Shown piece after piece: positions 50,130 through 56,513 of a stretch of 56,513 bases of DNA; positions within the stretch are counted from its first letter, which is position 1, and each line of letters opens with the position of its first letter. Source of the stretch: Microbacterium enclense (GTDB lineage Bacteria > Actinomycetota > Actinomycetes > Actinomycetales > Microbacteriaceae); NCBI RefSeq assembly GCF_004022425.1, contig NZ_RBZY01000011.1:9558-66070 (forward strand), in the 5' to 3' direction. The notes under the pieces were generated by a model. It worked only from the letters and a program-made list of their open reading frames with translations. It was not told where the DNA came from and did not search any database. The position numbers and the translations under genes are program-made.

Positions 50130-50735
50130 TCACTCGTCGTCCGCGTCGCCCTTCCGGCGCGGCCGGACGAGCAGCACCACGACGACGCCGACCACGATGA
50201 TCGCGAGGCCGCCGACCGACAGGCCGATCACGAGCCCGGAGGGTGCGGGAGCGGGGGCTGTGGCATCCGTCGAGTCCTGCTGCGCGGCGACGCTCGCACA
50301 CGGCGACGTCTCGGACCCTTCCGACACCGGCTGACCCGCGTCGGGGGCGTAGGTGAACGCGTACGTCCCCGAGACGGGGTGACCGTCGGACGACACCGCC
50401 CGCCAGGTCACCTGGTATTCGCCCGCGGCTCCGAGCTCGACCGGCGTGGTGAGCACCGGGCCGGCGAGCGCCGTGCAGTCGGTCTCGTAGTGCCGGGCGT
50501 CGGGCCCCACCACGATGACCTCGTTGCCACCGTCGGCGCCGAGGAGGTTGGCGCTGAACGTCAGCTCCACATCGGATGCCGTCGACACCGTCGCATCGGC
50601 GGCGGGAGTCGCCGACACCAGGCTGTCGTGCGCCGATGCGGCCTGGGCTCCGCCGAACGCGGCGCCCACGGCGGCCGCGGCGACGATGAGGCTGAGGACG
50701 CCGACTCGACGCCGCGGCGCCGTGAGCGCGCGCAC
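50130..50735 (-). CDS. copC: CopC-domain copper-binding membrane-anchored protein
   Basis: A 201-residue exported protein. The signal peptide (about 33 residues, ending GAQAASA) leaves an N-terminal His in HDSLVSATPAADATV, the copper ligand of CopC proteins. The sandwich domain ends with SSDGHPVSGTYAFTY, which holds the second His ligand. A Thr/Pro/Ala linker and a C-terminal helix (LVIGLSVGGLAIIVVGVVVVLL) with a basic stop-transfer anchor it. It starts as GTG, 2 bases after the stop of ycnI. Together with YcnI it likely handles copper outside the membrane. Confidence 0.9.
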   Translation of the reverse strand: MRALTAPRRRVGVLSLIVAAAAVGAAFGGAQAASAHDSLVSATPAADATVSTASDVELTFSANLLGADGGNEVIVVGPDARHYETDCTALAGPVLTTPVELGAAGEYQVTWRAVSSDGHPVSGTYAFTYAPDAGQPVSEGSETSPCASVAAQQDSTDATAPAPAPSGLVIGLSVGGLAIIVVGVVVVLLVRPRRKGDADDE

Positions 50736-50737
50736 GG

Positions 50738-51481
50738 TCAGGCCTTCTTCGGGCGACGCGCGAACGCGAGCGCGCCCAGCACCGCGCCGCCGATGCCGAT
50801 CACCAGTGCCGCGATGCTGAGACCCAGCGCCGCGCCGGCCGAGCCGTCCGATGCGGACGCCGACGCCTCCGACATCGTGTGATCGTCGTCGGGCGCGGCG
50901 GTCGCGGCGCCGTGCGAGGCGCCGTGACCCGAGGCCGGCGGAGCGTCGTTGATGTAGAGCACGGGAGCGGGCTCGAGCGTGTCGTCGGCGGCGACCTCGT
51001 CGGGGGTCGCTGCCCAGTTCACGACCTCACCGTCGGAGTACGTCTGGGCTGCCGGAAGCACGACGTGTCCGGTGTCGGGCACGGGCCCGAGGACGGCCGA
51101 GAAGACCTGGAACTGGTCCTGACCGATGCCCACGCCGGGGTCGGCCTGCCAGACGATCTTGAGCGGTCCCTCGCTGATGGTGTTGCCGTCGACCTCGACG
51201 GGCGCGGGGAGCGCGCCCTTCTCGACGGTCGCGGTCCAGCCGGGCACGGGCTGCACGAGGACGGCCGTGAACGGCGTGTCGGTCGGCAGCGTCACTTCGA
51301 GCTTGACCGTCGAGGCCGTCTCCGACTCGGTCGGGACACGGAAGTTGACCGTGGCGTAGCTGCCCGCGGTGGCGGTGTTGGGGTTGACGGTGACGTGTGC
51401 GGATGCCGCGAGGGGTACGCCCAGTGCGAGGGCGAGACCGGCGGCCGCGCCCACGAGGGCGCGCGAAAGGGTACGGGACAT
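50738..51481 (-). CDS. ycnI: YcnI-type (DUF1775) copper-associated protein
   Basis: A 247-residue exported protein. The signal peptide (LVGAAAGLALALGVPLAASA) leaves His as residue 1 of HVTVNPNTATAGSYATVNFRVP, the copper-binding start of the family; Trp in PGWTATVEKG and in IVWQADPG complete the site. A His-rich linker (GHGASHGAATAAPDDDHTM) that could bind extra copper precedes the C-terminal helix. It is upstream of copC with a 2-base gap; the third gene lies 70 bases upstream. Confidence 0.92.
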   Translation of the reverse strand: MSRTLSRALVGAAAGLALALGVPLAASAHVTVNPNTATAGSYATVNFRVPTESETASTVKLEVTLPTDTPFTAVLVQPVPGWTATVEKGALPAPVEVDGNTISEGPLKIVWQADPGVGIGQDQFQVFSAVLGPVPDTGHVVLPAAQTYSDGEVVNWAATPDEVAADDTLEPAPVLYINDAPPASGHGASHGAATAAPDDDHTMSEASASASDGSAGAALGLSIAALVIGIGGAVLGALAFARRPKKA

Positions 51482-51551
51482 GAATGCTGCTTTCTGAATG
51501 TGCGCAGGCGTGATCGCACGCCGAAGCGCGAAGGGTGAGGAGGTGAGGGTT

Positions 51552-52136
51552 CTACGCCGCGAGCGGCGGACCCCGATGCCTCATCACCGACAGCACGGTC
51601 ATTCCGACCGTGAGCAGCGGCGGCTCCGGACGCACCCGGGGCGCCACGCGAGGGCGCGGCACCGAGGGGGGTACGAGGGCGCGGAACGTGTCGGACAGCA
51701 ACGCGGCGACGGCGCGCAGCGCCCGCTCGCCCGATCCGAGCGCGACGACGGTGACGACGGCGGCGAGCGCGTGCGCGCCCCACATCCAGGGCGACTCGGT
51801 GCCCGTGTGAGCGTGCGTCGCGCCAGAGGCGGCGATGGCCACGGCACCGCCGTGGTGCCCCGAGGCGGTGATCCCGCCGCTCAGGTCGAGCGCGAGCAGC
51901 GAGTGGAACAGGAGCTGGCTGCTCGTGATCGCGGCCGTCAACCGCCACCATGACACCGTGCGCCCGACCAGGGCGATGCACAGCGGCGACGCGAGGCTGA
52001 GGGCGAGCACGACGTTGAGGACCGCGGGCAGCTCACCGGCGGCGACGGAGTGCGACAGGGTCGCCACGAACGTCGCGAGCACGGCAGCGGAGACCCCGCG
52101 TACCGCGCGCCGCGCGCGCCCCGCCCTCGCCGACAT
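51552..52136 (-). CDS. small His-containing membrane protein upstream of ycnI-copC
   Basis: A 194-residue protein with about four or five hydrophobic segments ([76 protein letters not shown]). A loop with HHGG and [10 protein letters not shown] could bind a metal. The GGAAGGA ribosome-binding site favours the ATG at 52136 over another at 52166. It lies 70 bases upstream of ycnI, so the three probably form one operon for copper uptake or supply. I cannot name its family with confidence. Confidence 0.72.
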   Translation of the reverse strand: MSARAGRARRAVRGVSAAVLATFVATLSHSVAAGELPAVLNVVLALSLASPLCIALVGRTVSWWRLTAAITSSQLLFHSLLALDLSGGITASGHHGGAVAIAASGATHAHTGTESPWMWGAHALAAVVTVVALGSGERALRAVAALLSDTFRALVPPSVPRPRVAPRVRPEPPLLTVGMTVLSVMRHRGPPLAA

Positions 52137-52284
52137 GCCGGTCCTTCCGTATCCGTTCCTTGTCATTCCACCACACGGGTCGGACACCGCGGGGCGGGTC
52201 GGGCCGCTGCCTGACCCGCCCCGCCCCCGCACCCCGGGCGTACGCTCGACCCATGTCCCCCTCCCCCGAGCGATCGGTTCTGAC

Positions 52285-53163
52285 ATGGGCCGCCTGACCG
52301 CTTCGCGTCGCGTCACCCGCATCACGCTCGACGGCGTCAACCGACAGCGACCGGATGCCGTCGCCGTCGAGGAGCCGCTCGAGATCCGGGTCGCCGGGTC
52401 GCCGCTGTCCGTGACGATGCGCACTCCCGGGCACGACGTCGAGCTCGCGGCCGGATTCCTCGTGTCGGAGGGCGTGATCCACCGGGGCGACCAGTTCGCG
52501 CGCGCCATCCACTGCGGCGGACCCGGCACCGGCGGTGCGGACGGCAACACCTACAACGTCCTCGACCTCACGCTCGCGCCCGGCGTGACTCTCCCCTCGT
52601 CCGACATCGCGCGCAGCTTCTACACCACGAGTTCGTGCGGCGTGTGCGGCACGGCATCCATCGAGGCCGTCGAGAAGGTGTCGTCGTACGACGTATCGGG
52701 GGATGGCATCCGGGTCGAGGCCGTCGATCTCGCGGGGTTCCCCGACCGGCTGCGCGAGGGCCAGAAGGTGTTCGAGAAGACCGGCGGACTCCACGCGGCG
52801 GCGCTCTTCGACGTCGCGACTGGCGAAATGCTCGTCGTGCGCGAAGACGTCGGTCGCCACAACGCGGTCGACAAGGTCGTCGGGTGGGCGTTGCTCGACG
52901 ACCGGCTGCCGCTGCGCGGGACCGTGCTCCAGGTCTCGGGTCGCGTGAGCTTCGAGCTCGTGCAGAAGGCCGTGATGGCCGGCATCCCGGTCCTGTCCGC
53001 CGTCTCGGCCCCGTCGTCGCTGGCGATCGAACTGGCCGAGCGCGCGGGACTCACCGTCGCCGGATTCGTCCGCGGCGGCAGCATGAATGTCTACACACGG
53101 CCGGATCGCATCGTCGTTCCCTCCACAACCCCGGCTCTCGCCGAGACGTCCGGCGTACGCTGA
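52285..53163 (+). CDS. fdhD: FdhD sulfurtransferase for formate dehydrogenase
   Basis: A 292-residue protein that transfers sulfur to the bis-MGD cofactor of formate dehydrogenases. The sulfur-carrying cysteines lie in [12 protein letters not shown] near residue 115. The N-terminal [11 protein letters not shown] and [19 protein letters not shown], and the C-terminal [16 protein letters not shown] and [19 protein letters not shown], are all conserved. The ATG at 52285 fits the family start. The FDH-like gene follows 58 bases later on the same strand, the obvious client. Confidence 0.93.
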   Translation: MGRLTASRRVTRITLDGVNRQRPDAVAVEEPLEIRVAGSPLSVTMRTPGHDVELAAGFLVSEGVIHRGDQFARAIHCGGPGTGGADGNTYNVLDLTLAPGVTLPSSDIARSFYTTSSCGVCGTASIEAVEKVSSYDVSGDGIRVEAVDLAGFPDRLREGQKVFEKTGGLHAAALFDVATGEMLVVREDVGRHNAVDKVVGWALLDDRLPLRGTVLQVSGRVSFELVQKAVMAGIPVLSAVSAPSSLAIELAERAGLTVAGFVRGGSMNVYTRPDRIVVPSTTPALAETSGVR

Positions 53164-53186
53164 CCGAAGGCGCGGGGGATGGATGC

Positions 53187-53218
53187 CACCCTCCCGCCGC
53201 CGAAACCATCGGAGGGTG
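53187..53218 (+). promoter_or_regulatory. hairpin covering the ribosome-binding site of the FDH gene
   Basis: CACCCTCC (53187-53194) and GGAGGGTG (53211-53218) pair perfectly around 16 bases. The right arm contains the Shine-Dalgarno sequence GGAGGG, and the ATG follows 4 bases after it. Folding would hide the site, so translation may depend on melting, on upstream ribosomes from fdhD or on a ligand. Confidence 0.55.
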
Positions 53219-53221
53219 AAT

Positions 53222-55543
53222 ATGGGTGACGCGTTCGGGCTGATGAAGGACGCACCGCGCCAGGGGGGCCTCGGCCCCGCGGTGATGGGCGACTGGGTGA
53301 GCACCGGCGAGTACGAGCACCCCGCCGCCGGGTGGGGCGCCGCGCTCACGGTCGGGAAGGTCCTGCTCGAGCAGCGCCAGCCGATCGCCGGTACCAAGGC
53401 GATGTTCACGATGAACCATCCGAAGAGCGGTTTCGACTGCCCCGGTTGCGCGTGGCCCGACGACAAGGGCGTCGCCCTCGACATCTGCGAGAACGGCATC
53501 AAGCACGTCACGTGGGAGATGACCCACAAGCGCGTCGGCAAGGAGTTCTTCGCGGAGAACTCAGTGACCGAGCTGTCGCAGTGGACCGACTTCGCCCTCG
53601 AGGACGCCGGCCGCCTCGTCGGTCCGATGGCGTACGACGCCGCGACCGACCACTACGTGCCCATCTCGTGGAACGACGCGTTCCGCCTGATCGCCCAGCA
53701 TCTGCAGGGTCTCGACAGCCCCGACCAGGCCGCCTTCTACACCTCGGGGCGTCTGAGCAACGAAGCGTCGTTCCTGTACCAGCTGTTCGCGCGCGAACTC
53801 GGCACGAACAACCTCCCCGACTGCTCGAACATGTGCCACGAGGGCTCGGGCCGGGGGCTCACGGCATCCCTCGCCACGGGCAAGGGCACCGCCGACCTCG
53901 AGGACTGGCAGAACTGCGACGCGCTGTTCGTGCTCGGTGTCAACGCGGCCTCGAACGCGCCGCGCATGCTCACGAGCCTCGCCGAGGCGGTCGAACGCGG
54001 AGCCCAGGTCGTGCACGTGAACCCGCTGCGCGAGGTCGCGGCCACCCGCACGATCGTGCCGCACGAGATCGTCGACATGGCGACGTTCAACGACCACCCC
54101 ACGAGCACGCTGAACCTGCAGGTGCGCCCCGGGGGTGACCTCGCCCTCATCCGCGGCATGGCCAAGGTCGTGTTCGAGGTCGCCGAGCGCGATCCCTCGG
54201 TGCTCGACCGGGCGTTCATCGAGGGCTACACCCACGACTACGAGGCGTACCGCGCGCTCGTCGAGGCCACACCGTGGGAGGCGCTCGTCACACAGGCGGG
54301 CCTGACGGAAACCGAGATCCGCGCCGCCGCCGAGATCTACCTCGCGTCCGAGCGCACGGTCATCAGCTGGTGCCTCGGCGTCAGCCAGCACGAGCACGGC
54401 GTCGACACGGTCCGCGAGATCGTGAACCTCCTGCTCCTGCGCGGCAACGTCGGGCGCCTCGGCACCGGGCCGTCGCCCGTGCGCGGCCACAGCAACGTCC
54501 AGGGCAACCGCACGTGCGGCATCAACCACAAGCCGACGGAGGAGTGGCTGGCGAAGCTCGACGAGGTGTGCGGCATCCGATCGCCCCGCGATCCCGGGCT
54601 CGACACCGTGCACACGGTCGCGGCCCTGCACCGTGGAGACCTCAAGGTGTTCGTCGGCATGGGCGGCAACTTCGTGCGGGCTGCTCCCGACACGAAGCTC
54701 ACGGCCGAGGGCATGAGCCGCTGCGACCTCACCGTGCACGTCAGCACCAAGCTCAACCGCAGCCACCTCACGCACGGCAAAGCCGCGCTCATCCTGCCCT
54801 GCCTCGGGCGCACCGAGCGCGACGAGCAGGAGTCGGGTCCGCAGTCGATCTCGACCGAGGATGCCATGAGCTCCGTCATGCTCTCGCTCGGGTCGCGCAA
54901 GCCCGCGTCACCGCACCTGCTCAGCGAGCCGGCGATCATCGCGCGCCTCGCCCGCGCGGCCATGCCCGCCTCGAAGACGCCGTGGGAGTGGTACGTCGGC
55001 GACTACGACCGCATCCGCGACACGATGGCGAAGGTGCTGCCCGGGTTCGAGGGCTTCAACGACCTCGTCCGCCAGCACTGGGGCTTCCGCATCCCGCAGC
55101 CCGCGCGCGAGCGCGACTTCCGCACACCTTCGGGCAAGGCGGAGTTCTCGACCGCCGAGCTTCCCGACGTCATCCCCGCCGACTCCGACGTGCTGGTGCT
55201 GCAGACCATGCGCTCGCACGACCAGTGGAACACCACGATCTACTCGGCCGACGACCGCTACCGCGGCGTCCGCAACATCCGCGAGCTCATCTTCATGAAC
55301 CGCAAGGACATGCGCGACCGCGGCATCGCCGAGGGCGACCTCGTCGACATCGTGGCCACCTCGCGCGACGGCTCGGTGCGCAGCATCACGGCGTTCCGCG
55401 CGCTGGAGTACGACACCCCGCGCGGCAGCGCCGCCGGATACTTCCCCGAGATGAACGTGCTCCTCGGCCCCGACGACTACAGCCGCCAGAGCGACCAGCC
55501 GCTGATGAAGAGCCTGCGCGTGCGGGTGGCGAAGACCGCCTAG
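53222..55543 (+). CDS. molybdopterin oxidoreductase, formate-dehydrogenase-like alpha subunit (FdhF/YdeP type)
   Basis: A 773-residue bis-MGD enzyme. The start matches the FdhF/YdeP type: PAAGWGAALTVGKVLLEQ, then NHPKSGFDCPGCAWPDD with a CxxC. Further motifs are CSNMCHEGSGRGL near 203 with the likely molybdenum-ligand Cys, and GVNAASNAPRML. RGHSNVQGNRTCGI and the C-terminal cofactor domain (MRSHDQWNTTIYSADDRYRGVRN) follow. No selenocysteine codon is involved, and no iron-sulfur or NADH-binding partner gene is near, so its electron acceptor is unknown. FdhD next door supports formate oxidation; other members are tied to acid resistance. Confidence 0.88.
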   Translation: MGDAFGLMKDAPRQGGLGPAVMGDWVSTGEYEHPAAGWGAALTVGKVLLEQRQPIAGTKAMFTMNHPKSGFDCPGCAWPDDKGVALDICENGIKHVTWEMTHKRVGKEFFAENSVTELSQWTDFALEDAGRLVGPMAYDAATDHYVPISWNDAFRLIAQHLQGLDSPDQAAFYTSGRLSNEASFLYQLFARELGTNNLPDCSNMCHEGSGRGLTASLATGKGTADLEDWQNCDALFVLGVNAASNAPRMLTSLAEAVERGAQVVHVNPLREVAATRTIVPHEIVDMATFNDHPTSTLNLQVRPGGDLALIRGMAKVVFEVAERDPSVLDRAFIEGYTHDYEAYRALVEATPWEALVTQAGLTETEIRAAAEIYLASERTVISWCLGVSQHEHGVDTVREIVNLLLLRGNVGRLGTGPSPVRGHSNVQGNRTCGINHKPTEEWLAKLDEVCGIRSPRDPGLDTVHTVAALHRGDLKVFVGMGGNFVRAAPDTKLTAEGMSRCDLTVHVSTKLNRSHLTHGKAALILPCLGRTERDEQESGPQSISTEDAMSSVMLSLGSRKPASPHLLSEPAIIARLARAAMPASKTPWEWYVGDYDRIRDTMAKVLPGFEGFNDLVRQHWGFRIPQPARERDFRTPSGKAEFSTAELPDVIPADSDVLVLQTMRSHDQWNTTIYSADDRYRGVRNIRELIFMNRKDMRDRGIAEGDLVDIVATSRDGSVRSITAFRALEYDTPRGSAAGYFPEMNVLLGPDDYSRQSDQPLMKSLRVRVAKTA

Positions 55544-55631
55544 GCGAGTTGTGCAAGACCCGATCGGTTCGGCGCCGGATGGGAAGTGTATTCCGGTCGA
55601 CCGATGCGTCCCGCTCGGTCATTCCACCTCG

Positions 55632-56396
55632 CTATCCAACCCTCGCGACCTTGCTTGCGACGTACGCGGGCGAAGCGGTCCGCACGACCGCGAACAAGCC
55701 TGCAGCGACGGCTACGAGGAGGAAGCCGGCTCCTGCCGCGATCCAGAGGGGCTGCTGAGGAGTGGGGTCGAGAAGTGCGGCGGTGATGAGCGGCAGAGGG
55801 GACAGCACCCACACGGATACCGCCAGAGAGATTGACGCAAAGCGCTGGCGGGCGTGAGCATTCTTGACGTGTTCCACCCACTGGACTGCCGCAGGATCAG
55901 CACCCAGACGATGTCGGCGGACAGCTGAGTAAGGGGCCATGTGGCTGGACGCCCGCACGAGGCAAAGCCCCGCACCTGCACAGATCAAGAGGAACAGCCC
56001 GACGCCGACGGCGACGGCGACCTCGACGCTCACGGGAATCACCCCCACGTCAGCGACGGCAATCAACAACACGACGGGAACGGGCGAAGCCGTGAACATG
56101 CCTACGGCAAGGGCGATTCTCCGCCAAGCGACGCTCGCCGCGCGAGAGAAGCCCTCAACCTCAGCGAGGTCGAGCGCCGACAAGGATCTCCCGTAGTCAC
56201 CGTCGGGCACCGTCACGAAGAGTTCCCGAACCGGGACCTCGAGAGCCTCGCCGATGCGTGCAAGCGTATTCAGACTCACCTCATTGCCCGCTTCGAGTCG
56301 CTGGATCGTGCGGACGGTCACCCCACTGACTTCTGCAAGGCGTTCCTGAGTCCAACCTCGTAGCGACCGCAGCTCAGCAATTCGTGTCGTGTTCAT
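55632..56396 (-). CDS. XRE-family regulator fused to a membrane domain
   Basis: A 254-residue protein. The N-terminal XRE helix-turn-helix reads LRSLRGWTQERLAEVSGVTVRTIQRLEAGNEVSLNTLARIGEAL (about 7-50). The rest has four hydrophobic segments: about 91-112, 118-140 (VEVAVAVGVGLFLLICAGAGLC), 190-208 and 222-240. It would be a membrane-bound regulator or sensor. The ATG at 56396 was preferred to a GTG three codons upstream. The gene is less GC-rich than its surroundings and lacks the common heptamer, suggesting transfer. Function unknown. Confidence 0.8.
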   Translation of the reverse strand: MNTTRIAELRSLRGWTQERLAEVSGVTVRTIQRLEAGNEVSLNTLARIGEALEVPVRELFVTVPDGDYGRSLSALDLAEVEGFSRAASVAWRRIALAVGMFTASPVPVVLLIAVADVGVIPVSVEVAVAVGVGLFLLICAGAGLCLVRASSHMAPYSAVRRHRLGADPAAVQWVEHVKNAHARQRFASISLAVSVWVLSPLPLITAALLDPTPQQPLWIAAGAGFLLVAVAAGLFAVVRTASPAYVASKVARVG

Positions 56397-56513
56397 AACG
56401 CCCACAGTAGAAAGCGCGGCATGCGAGCTCCACGACGACGACCCGACAGCTGCCCGACACTCCCCCGCCGGCCCGCGTACGAGGGACGACGGCGAGAACG
56501 CGACGGGGGGGGG
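56397..56513. other. window end, no feature
   Basis: I see no gene or repeat here. The last nine bases are all G, which may be a sequencing or assembly edge. Confidence 0.5.

Noticed and set aside
53222..55543. Selenocysteine in the formate-dehydrogenase-like protein
   Set aside because: The likely metal-ligand position is Cys (SNMCHEG) and there is no in-frame TGA before the stop.
1..56513. tRNA or rRNA genes
   Set aside because: I looked for T-loop (GGTTCGA-type) and acceptor patterns in the gaps and saw none; a weak one could be missed without a scan.

Overview
The window is high-GC (near 70 % by eye) chromosomal DNA from an actinobacterium, most likely Microbacteriaceae and probably Microbacterium. 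This rests on codon use, the SufS-SufU pair, the PadR/DUF1048/ABC-2 module and the many LacI-regulated sugar genes. It is an inference from protein resemblance, not from a marker gene. I saw no rRNA, tRNA, CRISPR array, complete transposase or replication origin.

Layout, left to right. (1) 1-2.0 kb: urate catabolism, with the end of uraD, then uraH and an HpxO-type FAD urate hydroxylase. (2) 2.2-5.6 kb: apt, then a GH13 alpha-glucosidase with a palindromic operator and its LacI-type regulator. (3) 5.9-11.3 kb: an FAD reductase, an orphan AAA+ ATPase of foreign look, an M20 amidohydrolase, a membrane protein and a zinc metallopeptidase. (4) 11.4-18.35 kb, minus strand: a fructan or difructose-anhydride operon (lipoprotein binding protein, two ABC permeases, a GH91 enzyme without signal peptide, LacI regulator, GH32 enzyme) behind three GCCAA/TTGGC operator palindromes. 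(5) 18.7-25.4 kb: VanZ protein, KimA-like K+ permease, PLD-N protein, ArfB, and an ABC-2 exporter with DUF1048 protein and PadR regulator. (6) 25.7-33.8 kb: a kdp operon (small membrane protein, kdpF, A, B, C, D, E). (7) 34.0-39.1 kb: sufS-sufU, a DUF1801 protein, glutathione-independent formaldehyde dehydrogenase, and an ArsR regulator with a double AHSA1-domain protein. (8) 39.1-42.1 kb: a probable acquired island with an ABC ATPase fragment, epoxide hydrolase and divergent TetR gene, and flanking direct repeats. (9) 42.1-47.2 kb: SDR, DUF429, a small membrane protein, AraC regulator, MFS exporter and a truncated PIN gene. (10) 47.2-56.4 kb: molybdenum-cofactor genes (moeA, mobA, DUF6457), DUF1990, CopC/YcnI copper proteins, fdhD, a molybdopterin formate-dehydrogenase-like subunit and an XRE-membrane protein.

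Several modules fit together. Urate enzymes and apt concern purines. The KimA homologue and Kdp concern potassium. Formaldehyde dehydrogenase, FdhD, the FDH-like subunit and MoeA/MobA could form a formaldehyde-formate oxidation route with its own cofactor supply.

The strongest structure not explained by genes is in the intergenic DNA. At least 11 copies of a 50-54 bp bipartite palindrome (arms AGTGTCCAAGACACGC..., each arm itself a palindrome) sit between genes in every orientation. They are joined by rarer inverted-repeat types of about 67, 71 and 85 bp. The heptamer GGATGCC/GGCATCC occurs roughly 130 times, about ten times expectation, inside codons that are otherwise rare. It is missing from the genes that look foreign.
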